This document shows, piece by piece, positions 34,402 to 42,284 of a stretch of DNA of 64,000 nucleotides. Origin of the DNA: Flavobacterium sp. 20NA77.7 (GTDB lineage: Bacteria > Bacteroidota > Bacteroidia > Flavobacteriales > Flavobacteriaceae); assembly GCF_031326205.1 (NCBI RefSeq), contig NZ_CP133721.1:1426001-1490000 (forward strand). The letters run 5' to 3'. The notes under the pieces are model-generated. The model made no database searches, was not told the origin of the DNA, and was given only the letters and a program-made list of their open reading frames with translations. A program made the translations under genes and the position numbers. Position 1 is the stretch's first letter. The number at the start of each line of letters is the position of its first letter.

Positions 34402-36864
34402 CCTAGCCGTCAATTTAATATTAAATGTTCTGGTAGTCATATAATTAGGAACCCCATATTGTGATTTAGTATAGACATCTCTAACCCAAGTATTTGTAAT
34501 TGAATTTTGATTATTGAACATATTATAAATTTCAAAACCAAGTGTTAATTCGGAAAAAGCATTAAGCCATTTTTTTTCATACCCTAATTTTGCATCTTTG
34601 AAAACATATGAAAAACCTATATCTGCCCTTCTATAATCTTTTAAACGGAGTTGATAATTATAGACATCTGCATAAGATGGAGAGCCTCCTGGTAAACCTG
34701 TATTATAAACCAAATTCAAATACATTTTTACAGCTGGAATATTTGGCATATAATCTTGGAATAAGACCGCAAATTTTAATCTTTGATCGGTTGGTCGAGC
34801 AATAAAGCCTCTATCGTTTTGATTTTCTTCTGTTTTTAAAAACCCTACCGTAAACCACGACTCAACCCCTGGCACAAACTCACCATTTAGTCTAGCATCA
34901 AAACCATAGACATAAGCCGTTGCCTCGTTATTGGCTCTATACCTTATTCTTACATTGTCAATGGTATATGTATTTACATCGCTAATCGATTTATAATACA
35001 ACTCTGAAACTAACTTAAATGGCCTTGTCCACATGGTAAAACTATAATCATGTCCGAAAACAAAATGTATTGATTTTTGCTCTTTTACATTTTCATTTAT
35101 AGAACCATCAAATCTGCGTAATTCTCGGTAAAATGGTGGCTGATTATACATCCCTGTTGAAAAACGGAAGACCATATCTTTTTCCCATTTTGGTCTAAAG
35201 ACAAATTGAAGTCGAGGTGAAAACGTCATTTGATTAGCTCCAGTATTCCCATCACTAAATACTTGCCATGATTGGCTTCTTACCCCTGCATTGATATAAT
35301 AAGTATGTGCTCCCCATTTCCCTTCATGATTCCAATTTAGATACCCTAGTAATCTGTTTATTCTTGTTTGATGTGTTGCTCTTACATTTTGATACGGCGC
35401 TAAAGGTCCCGTATAAGGATTATAAGGTTGATCATTGATATAATCTAAGTCTGGATTTGGTAAAGAAAACCCTGCGGAATCTACAACTTCCCATTCTACT
35501 ACTCTATCTCTGATGTCTTCAAGCGTATGTTTAAAACTCCATTCTAATTGATTCCCTTTGTTTAACTTATGCTGTCCTTTCACCTCATTTGAAACAATCA
35601 AGGCATCTAAATTATTTCTTGCATGATTTAATTGAGAACCAATACCTCTAGAATATACTACATCTCCAAAAGTTTCTGAACCAATATTAGAATCCACCTC
35701 ACCTAACCGATATTGAGCTAAAATATCATAATACTCTTGTTCTACTGTATGGTAAGCCGAAGCAATATATTTTATTTTGGTTGAAGAATTAGGTTCAAAA
35801 ACGGCCTTTAAAGCACCAAAATAGGTTTGATATTTATCTTTTTCTTGCCCGTCATACGTAATAAGCAACGCAATAGGGTCGCTAATTGTTCCAAAATTTG
35901 TTTGTCGAGATGTTGGTATATAATTGTAATTATTTTGTGCGATAGAACCTAAAAAACTCCAATTCCACTTGGTTGATGGTCGAAAATTAAATAAGGATTG
36001 AACATCTAAAAATGAAGGTCTATAATTAGTCTGTACTTCCTGACTTTTAACTAACAAACTATTATTTCTATATCTAACACCTGTAACATTAGACCATTTT
36101 TGATTAGCAGAAACACCTTCTGCAAAAATACTTCCTCCTAATAAACTTGCTTCTAAACCTGCTTTAAAAGACTTTGGATTGCGATAAGAAATATCGAGAA
36201 CAGACGCTAATTTGTCACCATATTTAGCTTGAAATCCACCTGCATAAAAATCTACATTTTCAACTAAATCTGTATTGGTAAAACTAAGTCCTTCTTGTTG
36301 TCCTGAACGCACTAAAAAAGGTCGGTAAACTTCAATTTCATTTACATATACTAAATTTTCATCATAATTTCCTCCTCTAACTGCATATGTAGTACTCAAT
36401 TCATTATTAGAATATACTCCAGGTAAAGTTTTAATTATGTTTTCTATACCCGCATTGGCTCCTGGAATTCTTCTTATGACTACAGGTGAAACACTTGTTC
36501 CTCCATCAATTTTCTTTTTATTTTTTGAAGTAATAACAATGACTTCAATAGTATCTTCTTTCGTATTTAATTTAGGATGCCATTCAAAATCCTCATTGGG
36601 TTTTAAATGAACAGTATAAGTGGATTTTTTATAAGAGATATGAGAAAAAACTATGGTTACATCTCTATTAGCATCTATTTCAATACTATAAAAACCATTA
36701 TTATTGGTAACCGTGTTTCCTGATAATGAGGCAACTGTTACATTAGCAATAGGCTGATTTTGTTCATTTAATACAATTCCTTTTACACGTGCTTTTTGAG
36801 CCCATACAAAACTGACTAAAAATAAACAAACAACAATATAAAATGGTTGAGATTTCTTATACAT
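34396..36864 (-). CDS. TonB-dependent outer-membrane receptor
   Basis: An 822-residue receptor. A signal peptide (cleavage near residue 22, WAQKA) is followed by a CarboxypepD_reg-like domain (VKGIVLNEQNQPIANVTVAS, about 27-110). The plug domain (about 120-230) contains GANAGIENIIKTLPGVYSNN, YAVRGGNYDENLVYVNEIEV and VENVDFYAGGFQAKYGDKL. A 22-strand-type barrel follows, ending TFNIKLTARL. Such receptors use TonB energy to import large or scarce ligands; the ligand is unknown. It begins 4 bases after the M23 peptidase stop, so the two form an operon, an arrangement I recall as recurrent in Flavobacteriia. Confidence 0.93.
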   Translation of the reverse strand: MYKKSQPFYIVVCLFLVSFVWAQKARVKGIVLNEQNQPIANVTVASLSGNTVTNNNGFYSIEIDANRDVTIVFSHISYKKSTYTVHLKPNEDFEWHPKLNTKEDTIEVIVITSKNKKKIDGGTSVSPVVIRRIPGANAGIENIIKTLPGVYSNNELSTTYAVRGGNYDENLVYVNEIEVYRPFLVRSGQQEGLSFTNTDLVENVDFYAGGFQAKYGDKLASVLDISYRNPKSFKAGLEASLLGGSIFAEGVSANQKWSNVTGVRYRNNSLLVKSQEVQTNYRPSFLDVQSLFNFRPSTKWNWSFLGSIAQNNYNYIPTSRQTNFGTISDPIALLITYDGQEKDKYQTYFGALKAVFEPNSSTKIKYIASAYHTVEQEYYDILAQYRLGEVDSNIGSETFGDVVYSRGIGSQLNHARNNLDALIVSNEVKGQHKLNKGNQLEWSFKHTLEDIRDRVVEWEVVDSAGFSLPNPDLDYINDQPYNPYTGPLAPYQNVRATHQTRINRLLGYLNWNHEGKWGAHTYYINAGVRSQSWQVFSDGNTGANQMTFSPRLQFVFRPKWEKDMVFRFSTGMYNQPPFYRELRRFDGSINENVKEQKSIHFVFGHDYSFTMWTRPFKLVSELYYKSISDVNTYTIDNVRIRYRANNEATAYVYGFDARLNGEFVPGVESWFTVGFLKTEENQNDRGFIARPTDQRLKFAVLFQDYMPNIPAVKMYLNLVYNTGLPGGSPSYADVYNYQLRLKDYRRADIGFSYVFKDAKLGYEKKWLNAFSELTLGFEIYNMFNNQNSITNTWVRDVYTKSQYGVPNYMTTRTFNIKLTARL

Positions 36865-36868
36865 TAAT

Positions 36869-38554
36869 TTAATAAATAAAATTTGAAGTAAATGTAGTTG
36901 AATTATTTAATTTATCCGAAACTATAATTTTGATTTCATTCGTTCCAGGTTTTACTTTTCCATCGGCAAAATTATATGTCAATTTTTTTGTTTTATAATC
37001 ATATTCCATCAAAATCCATTCTCCATTCACATAAGCATTAAACGAATCAATACCCGATAATGCATCTACTATAGAAACACTTAACGTAGAAAGTTTAGAA
37101 ATAGTACTTCCCTCAACAAAATTAGGATTGTAAATTCTAGGTGGAACACTATCTAGTACTACTTTATATTTTCCAAACGATTTCACTTTGGCAACAAGTG
37201 CATCTCCTCTTCTATAAGAGGAATTATAGTCAATAATATAGCCATTTAACGAAGCAACGAAAGCCTTCTTTTGTTCCTCTGGTGTAAGTTTTGAGATATC
37301 AAACGATACAGACATATTCCCTTGAAAAGCTTCAAAATTATTTTCTAGATTTAATATTCCGTCTTTTTCATCTGCATTCAAATAGAAATTTTCATAAAAA
37401 GTATTAGGTGGTAAATAAATCGTTGTCTGTCCTAATTCAAAATTATATTCATTTTTTGCTTTCACAAAATACTTTCCTTGACTAATTTTCTTTGTACTAC
37501 TAATTATATCTTGTTTGTATTCAATTGGAATTGTAACAATAGATTTATTTTCATGGTAATCACTTACCTCAATTCGATATACATAAGCGGTTTTAGGCTG
37601 TACTTGAATACTCCCATTTTTTCGGTTATGCTGAATAAGTGATAATGGATAAGGTTCTTTTATAAATAATTTTTGAAAACGCTGTTTAAGTTGTTTAAAC
37701 TTTTTAAAATCTAAAAAATAATTGATGTGTTTTGATTCATCAAAAGAAAATGTATCAAATGTATAATTAAAATAGGGCGCTCCATTCAAAAATGCCTGTA
37801 CTTTATAAATACCATTTTTATTATAAAAATTAGTCAACAAATCATATGAATTAAGCGCAAATCCTATAGTTCCATTGGTACTAACTTTATTTGCTAACAG
37901 AGTCCCATCAGGTTGTCTTAATAACGTAAGCGCAATTGGGGTGTTGCCTTTATTTACAAAAGTAGAGTCATTTAGAGGATAGACAATTACACTTTGAATT
38001 TCAGGTTTTTTATCGTCTTTAATTAATTTATTTAATCCAAAAGCCATTGGATTAATGATTTTTTCAGATTGTGTATCTCTAATTTCGTAATGCAAATGTG
38101 GTCCTGCACTGCCTCCAGTATTTCCAGTATATGCAATTATATCTCCACTTTTTAGTTGCAAAACTTCGGGAGTTAGATAGGTCTCAATTTCATACTTTTT
38201 TTGGGCGTATTGCAGCTTTTTCACATACTCTTCAATTTTGTCTGCATAGCGCTGTAAATGAGCATACACGGTAGTATAACCATTGGGATGTATAATATAA
38301 AGTGCTTTACCGTAACCAAAGACAGATACTTTAATTCGTGCCACATAGCCATCGGCAGTAGCATATACTGGTAAACCTTCTTGTTCATTTGTTCGAATAT
38401 CTAAACCTGAATGAAAATGATTTGTGCGTAATTCACCAAAAGTACCCGACACGTTTAGTGGAATATCTAATGGTGACCTAAAATAATCTTTGGGGTATTG
38501 AGCAAAAACTAATGTAGTGGCAAATAAAATTAATATGTAAAGTCTTTTCTTCAT
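36869..38554 (-). CDS. M23-family peptidoglycan peptidase
   Basis: A 561-residue exported protein: the signal peptide is MKKRLYILILFATTLVFAQ. The LytM/M23 domain occupies about 30-170. Zinc ligands are visible as His48xxxAsp52 in FHSGLDIRT and the HxH of AGPHLHYEIRD, with the supporting YAHLQRY. The domain comes first and is followed by about 390 residues of beta-rich sequence rather than LysM or coiled-coil segments. As all metal ligands are present it should be an active endopeptidase rather than an EnvC-type activator. It is in an operon with the downstream TonB-dependent receptor. Confidence 0.9.
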   Translation of the reverse strand: MKKRLYILILFATTLVFAQYPKDYFRSPLDIPLNVSGTFGELRTNHFHSGLDIRTNEQEGLPVYATADGYVARIKVSVFGYGKALYIIHPNGYTTVYAHLQRYADKIEEYVKKLQYAQKKYEIETYLTPEVLQLKSGDIIAYTGNTGGSAGPHLHYEIRDTQSEKIINPMAFGLNKLIKDDKKPEIQSVIVYPLNDSTFVNKGNTPIALTLLRQPDGTLLANKVSTNGTIGFALNSYDLLTNFYNKNGIYKVQAFLNGAPYFNYTFDTFSFDESKHINYFLDFKKFKQLKQRFQKLFIKEPYPLSLIQHNRKNGSIQVQPKTAYVYRIEVSDYHENKSIVTIPIEYKQDIISSTKKISQGKYFVKAKNEYNFELGQTTIYLPPNTFYENFYLNADEKDGILNLENNFEAFQGNMSVSFDISKLTPEEQKKAFVASLNGYIIDYNSSYRRGDALVAKVKSFGKYKVVLDSVPPRIYNPNFVEGSTISKLSTLSVSIVDALSGIDSFNAYVNGEWILMEYDYKTKKLTYNFADGKVKPGTNEIKIIVSDKLNNSTTFTSNFIY

Positions 38555-38681
38555 TCAGTTGTGTTTGATGCTAATATACAAATTTCGATTACATCAGCAA
38601 AATACAATTAAGAAATCCATTTATGAATATAAAACACAATTTAAGACTAAAATAAAAACTTAATTTTCAAACACTTAGAAA

Positions 38682-38701
38682 TCATTAACAAGTCATTAGC
38701 A
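38682..38701 (+). repeat. Direct repeat upstream of the sigma-54-like promoter
   Basis: TCATTAACA (38682-38690) and TCATTAGCA (38693-38701) are spaced 11 bases apart, one helical turn, and lie 28-47 bases upstream of the -24 element. They could be an activator site, though closer than usual for sigma-54 enhancers. Confidence 0.35.
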
Positions 38702-38728
38702 TATTATTATCAAGGCATATTTACTTTT

Positions 38729-38744
38729 TGGCACATGAGTTGAA
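38729..38744 (+). promoter_or_regulatory. Sigma-54-like (-24/-12) promoter
   Basis: TGGCAC (38729-38734), five bases, TTGAA (38740-38744). The consensus is TGGCAC-N5-TTGCW, so the only departure is A for C in the -12 box. No TAnnTTTG element is found in this gap. It lies 57 bases before the gene at 38801. Confidence 0.45.
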
Positions 38745-38800
38745 CTATTTATATCATCAAAAACTAATCAAAATGTGTTTAACCATTAAATTTTAAGATC

Positions 38801-39463
38801 ATGAAAAAAATTACATTTTTAGTTGCAAGTTTATTTTTAGTATGTAACGCAACACAAGCTCAAGAAACCGAAAGAGGAAGAAGACCAAGAATGACTCGTC
38901 CTGATTTTTATGCTATTGATTATAGAGAGGCTACACCAATATTTTTTTTAGAAAAAGGTATTGAATTTTATGTATTTCCTACAGGAGATTTTGATTTTAA
39001 TGCTTTACCACTAGAACCACCTAGACACACTACACATGAAAACTATGGTTACTCAAATTATGATAATGGAAGACCTCGAGGGATTCGTATTGAACATGAT
39101 AATTATGGAAGGGTAAAACGCGTAGGAAATGTGTTTATAAACTATGACTATTTTGGACGCGTAAAAAGAATTGGTTCTGTATTCATGAGTTACAATAGTT
39201 TTGCGCTAACAAAAATTGGCGGAATGCGTATATTCTACAATCATCATGGTCAAATTATTGGTGTGCGTGGTTTTGTAAATGGTTTTTCTAGTTACCCTTA
39301 TTATCCTTGCCCTAATGGATATAATGGCGGAACAAATTATGGCAATCAGACGTATGAAAATGAAGATGACTTTTATTACTACAAAAAAGACGGTACAAAA
39401 GAAAAAATGAATAAAGATGATATTGATGCTATAAAAAAAGATGCCATAGAAAATAAAGGCTAA
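38801..39463 (+). CDS. Secreted tandem-repeat protein of unknown function
   Basis: A 220-residue exported protein with a signal peptide (cleavage after NATQAQ, about residue 21). The middle part (about 105-170) has at least three short repeats of about 20 residues: NYGRVKRVGNVFINYDYF, FGRVKRIGSVFMSYNSF and ALTKIGGMRIFYNHHG. This alternation of Tyr, Gly and Arg/Lys resembles small beta-strand repeat proteins common in Flavobacteria. A glycine/tyrosine-rich zone and an acidic, lysine-rich tail follow. There is no catalytic motif. It is monocistronic, between a sigma-54-like promoter and a strong terminator. Confidence 0.75.
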   Translation: MKKITFLVASLFLVCNATQAQETERGRRPRMTRPDFYAIDYREATPIFFLEKGIEFYVFPTGDFDFNALPLEPPRHTTHENYGYSNYDNGRPRGIRIEHDNYGRVKRVGNVFINYDYFGRVKRIGSVFMSYNSFALTKIGGMRIFYNHHGQIIGVRGFVNGFSSYPYYPCPNGYNGGTNYGNQTYENEDDFYYYKKDGTKEKMNKDDIDAIKKDAIENKG

Positions 39464-39467
39464 TTTT

Positions 39468-39503
39468 AAAATCCTGCGGCGTTTTTACAAAGCAGGATTT
39501 TTA
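39468..39503. terminator. Bidirectional terminator, 38801 gene / flippase gene
   Basis: The stem AAAATCCTGC (39468-39477) / GCAGGATTTT (39492-39501) has a 14-base loop and flanking A and T runs. It serves both converging genes and overlaps the flippase stop codon (39501-39503). Confidence 0.8.
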
Positions 39504-40970
39504 TTTTACAATCTTTTTAAGTGTACTTTTGATAACAAAATTAATATCAGACGAAATGTTTAAATAAAAATTAACTGCCAAATAAAAAATAGTTACTAAA
39601 ACAGATTTTAACCCAATACTTACTACTGGATGAAAAGTAAATTCCCAGTAATAGAAAAGAAAAAAGGTCACCAATGTAACTAGTAAAGAAACTAAGTTTT
39701 TGCTAGTAAATGGAAACAATTTCATTTTAAAAACTACAAAAAATAACTTCGCTAAACTATATAATGTAATAGCTATCAATGTAGCAATTGCGGCTCCATT
39801 TAATCCAAATGCAGGAATAAAATACATATTTAATAGCACAATCACAATGACTAATAAAACACCTAAGGTTAAAACTGTACGGTAATATTTTGAATTAAAA
39901 ATGATAGCATTATTAATCCCTAATAGTAAATCAAAATACTTAGACAACCCAATAATAAATACCACAAAAATTCCTTGTCTATAACCATCATCAGGTAATA
40001 AATTGTACAATTGATTTAAATTTACTACTATGCCAACATAAATTAAACCACCAATAACCTGTAAGCTAATTGATGATTTCTTGTACAATGTATTCAGTTC
40101 TTCCCACTTATGCTCACTCATTAACTTTGCAGTAATAGGATAGGTAATTTGGTGCATGGCACGCATGGGGACAGAAATAACTAAGGCAATAAAAATAGCT
40201 ACATTATAAAAAGCAATGTTGTCAATTTTTAAATACTTATTAATCATATATTTATCTATATCTAACAACATATTCGCTACACTTGCAGATAATATAATAA
40301 ATACTGTATACGTCAATATAGATTTACTATTTTGTGGCACTTTAAAATGTAATCGAATGACTTTGACTTTGTTCGCATAATACGCAATTAGTAACAAACT
40401 TATACCATATACGACTAGTAAGGAATAGATGAATTGAGATTCAGAAATATAATCAAAGTAAACTGCAAAAAGTAAAATTGTAATTAGAATACGTACAAAA
40501 ACTTCTTTTACAAATGAACCAAAAACTGATTTCATGTGCGCGCGTAACCAGGCATAAAAAATTTCGAAATACCCCATAAACAATCCGATAATGGGAATAA
40601 CCCAAACAAAATCGTACACAATAGAATTTTCTTTCGATTCATACGCCGCAATATAATCGTAAAATCCATAGAAGAAAATTAGGGCAGGTATAACAAACAA
40701 CAAAGGAACAACCAGCATGTAAGTCATGTATTTGTTTAAATCTTCTTCTGTTTTATTGTGCTCATTGAAAAACTTAATTAATGTGTTTTGAATACCAAAA
40801 GACATTAGGGGATATAAAATATTAGCCGTTGACAACACATAACCCGTTAAACCCACATAATCTTTACCTAAAAAATAAGGATACATAAACAATACATTAG
40901 CTGCACCCAATGCAAAACCAATAAAAGTAATGATGGTGTTTTTAATAGATTGTTTAATAACTATACCCAT
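39501..40970 (-). CDS. Wzx-type polysaccharide flippase / oligosaccharide transporter
   Basis: A 489-residue polytopic protein with about 14 membrane helices and short loops, matching the MOP-superfamily polysaccharide exporters that flip lipid-linked oligosaccharides across the inner membrane. The N-terminal helix carries the family-like pattern IKNTIITFIGFALGAANVLFM, and the first loop has YFLGKDYVGLTGYVLS. The specificity cannot be predicted. It is the last gene of the DUF4834-YfhO-glycosyltransferase-flippase set, and the gap to the glycosyltransferase is filled by heptamer repeats. Confidence 0.9.
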   Translation of the reverse strand: MGIVIKQSIKNTIITFIGFALGAANVLFMYPYFLGKDYVGLTGYVLSTANILYPLMSFGIQNTLIKFFNEHNKTEEDLNKYMTYMLVVPLLFVIPALIFFYGFYDYIAAYESKENSIVYDFVWVIPIIGLFMGYFEIFYAWLRAHMKSVFGSFVKEVFVRILITILLFAVYFDYISESQFIYSLLVVYGISLLLIAYYANKVKVIRLHFKVPQNSKSILTYTVFIILSASVANMLLDIDKYMINKYLKIDNIAFYNVAIFIALVISVPMRAMHQITYPITAKLMSEHKWEELNTLYKKSSISLQVIGGLIYVGIVVNLNQLYNLLPDDGYRQGIFVVFIIGLSKYFDLLLGINNAIIFNSKYYRTVLTLGVLLVIVIVLLNMYFIPAFGLNGAAIATLIAITLYSLAKLFFVVFKMKLFPFTSKNLVSLLVTLVTFFLFYYWEFTFHPVVSIGLKSVLVTIFYLAVNFYLNISSDINFVIKSTLKKIVK

Positions 40971-40973
40971 ATA

Positions 40974-41008
40974 AAGTTATAAATTAGAATTAGAAAGTTA
41001 AAAGTTTT
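40974..41008 (+). repeat. Heptamer-phased repeat between flippase and glycosyltransferase
   Basis: Five consecutive units of seven: AAGTTAT, AAATTAG, AATTAGA, AAGTTAA, AAGTTTT. They start 4 bases before the flippase start codon and continue over the stop and last five codons of the glycosyltransferase (stop 40990-40992). Confidence 0.65.
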
Positions 41009-42282
41009 ACTAATTGGGCTGTCAAATTTTTTCTGCTGTATTGTTGTAATCCAACGGCATGAACGCTCAAATTATTTTGTAAATACTGCTCAAATTGAGC
41101 TAATATAGTCGATTTTAATGCTTCTTTTTCGTGATACTGAAAGAAAACACCTGTATTTGTGGTTTTTATAATTGATTCAAAATCAGAATCCGCGGGGCCA
41201 ATAGCTAGTATTGGTCGTTCTGAAACCATATATTCAAATAATTTCCCAGGAATAATACATTTCGTTTCTTCTGAATCTATTTCGATTAATAACAAAACTT
41301 GAGAAGTTCGTTGATGCGTTAACGCTTCTTCATGTGAAACATAGCCTAAATTTTGAACAAAAGCTTGAAGACCAAAATTTTCTATTGATTGTAGCACTTC
41401 TTTACTTACGGCACCTATTACTTTCAACTTAAAATATTGAGCAAAAAGTTTATTTTCTTCTGTTAATTCTGCCAAAGATTCCCATAAAATTTGTGGATTT
41501 CGTTGCGATAAAAAGGAACCTATATGCGCTAGAGTAAAGTCGATATCCAAGGGCTTTTTCTCTATTTTTTCTACATCATAACCATTTGTAATTACTTCAA
41601 TAGGTTTTGAAGTAAGTGCTTGAAATTCTTTTTTTGTTGTGGGTGAAGTTACGATTACTGTATCGCAAGAATTCAACACATCAAATTCATATTGTTTATG
41701 CTTTTTGGCTGCCCAATTACTCAATTTTAGTTCTTTATGATAGCCAATGGTCGTCCATGGATCTCTAAAATCGGCAATCCAATTGATAGTAAGTTGCTTT
41801 TTTAAACGTAAACCAATCAAATGTAAACTGTGTGGCGGACCTGTGGTGATAACCGTTTCTATATTATTTTCTTGAATATATTCTTTTAAATAGTTAACCG
41901 AAGGTTTTACCCAAAAAACACGTGCATCTGGTATAAAAAGATTTCCTCTAACCCAAAGCATTAGCTTTTCAACTACAGATTGTTTTTTGTTTTTAGTAAT
42001 GATACCCGCACTAATTTTTTTTGTTTTATTTTTTGAAAATACCGAAGCAAAAGCATACGGTTCAAAAATTTTATGTTTTAAAATAATAGCTTGTGGATGT
42101 ACATCTTGAACCAATTTCTCATCTATTAAAGGATAATTTGGGTTTTCAGGAATATATACTATAGGCTGCACACCAAATTCTGGTAAATACTTAACAAACT
42201 TTAACCATCGCTGCACACCCGGACCTCCTGCTGGTGGCCAGTAATAAGATATGATTAATACTTTGTTTATTGGTTTTTCCAC
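40990..42282 (-). CDS. GT4-like glycosyltransferase
   Basis: A 430-residue GT-B-fold glycosyltransferase. The N-terminal acceptor domain begins VLIISYYWPPAGGPGVQRWLK, with the glycine-rich loop typical of GT4 enzymes. TTGPPHSLHLIG and ADFRDPW follow. The C-terminal domain has the donor-binding acidic region (SEETKCIIPGKLFEYMVSERPILAIG, with a KxxEYMxxxxPI pattern). The product sugar linkage is unknown. It sits 2 bases after YfhO and upstream of a flippase, so it probably builds a surface glycan. Its last residues (KLLTF) are encoded within a heptamer repeat. Confidence 0.87.
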   Translation of the reverse strand: MEKPINKVLIISYYWPPAGGPGVQRWLKFVKYLPEFGVQPIVYIPENPNYPLIDEKLVQDVHPQAIILKHKIFEPYAFASVFSKNKTKKISAGIITKNKKQSVVEKLMLWVRGNLFIPDARVFWVKPSVNYLKEYIQENNIETVITTGPPHSLHLIGLRLKKQLTINWIADFRDPWTTIGYHKELKLSNWAAKKHKQYEFDVLNSCDTVIVTSPTTKKEFQALTSKPIEVITNGYDVEKIEKKPLDIDFTLAHIGSFLSQRNPQILWESLAELTEENKLFAQYFKLKVIGAVSKEVLQSIENFGLQAFVQNLGYVSHEEALTHQRTSQVLLLIEIDSEETKCIIPGKLFEYMVSERPILAIGPADSDFESIIKTTNTGVFFQYHEKEALKSTILAQFEQYLQNNLSVHAVGLQQYSRKNLTAQLVKLLTF

Positions 42283-42284
42283 TA

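Noticed and set aside
34273..34464. 63-codon plus-strand ORF between the lipoprotein and TonB-receptor genes
   Set aside because: Its second half runs over the 3' end of the receptor gene and the lipoprotein promoter; there is no promoter or family match.
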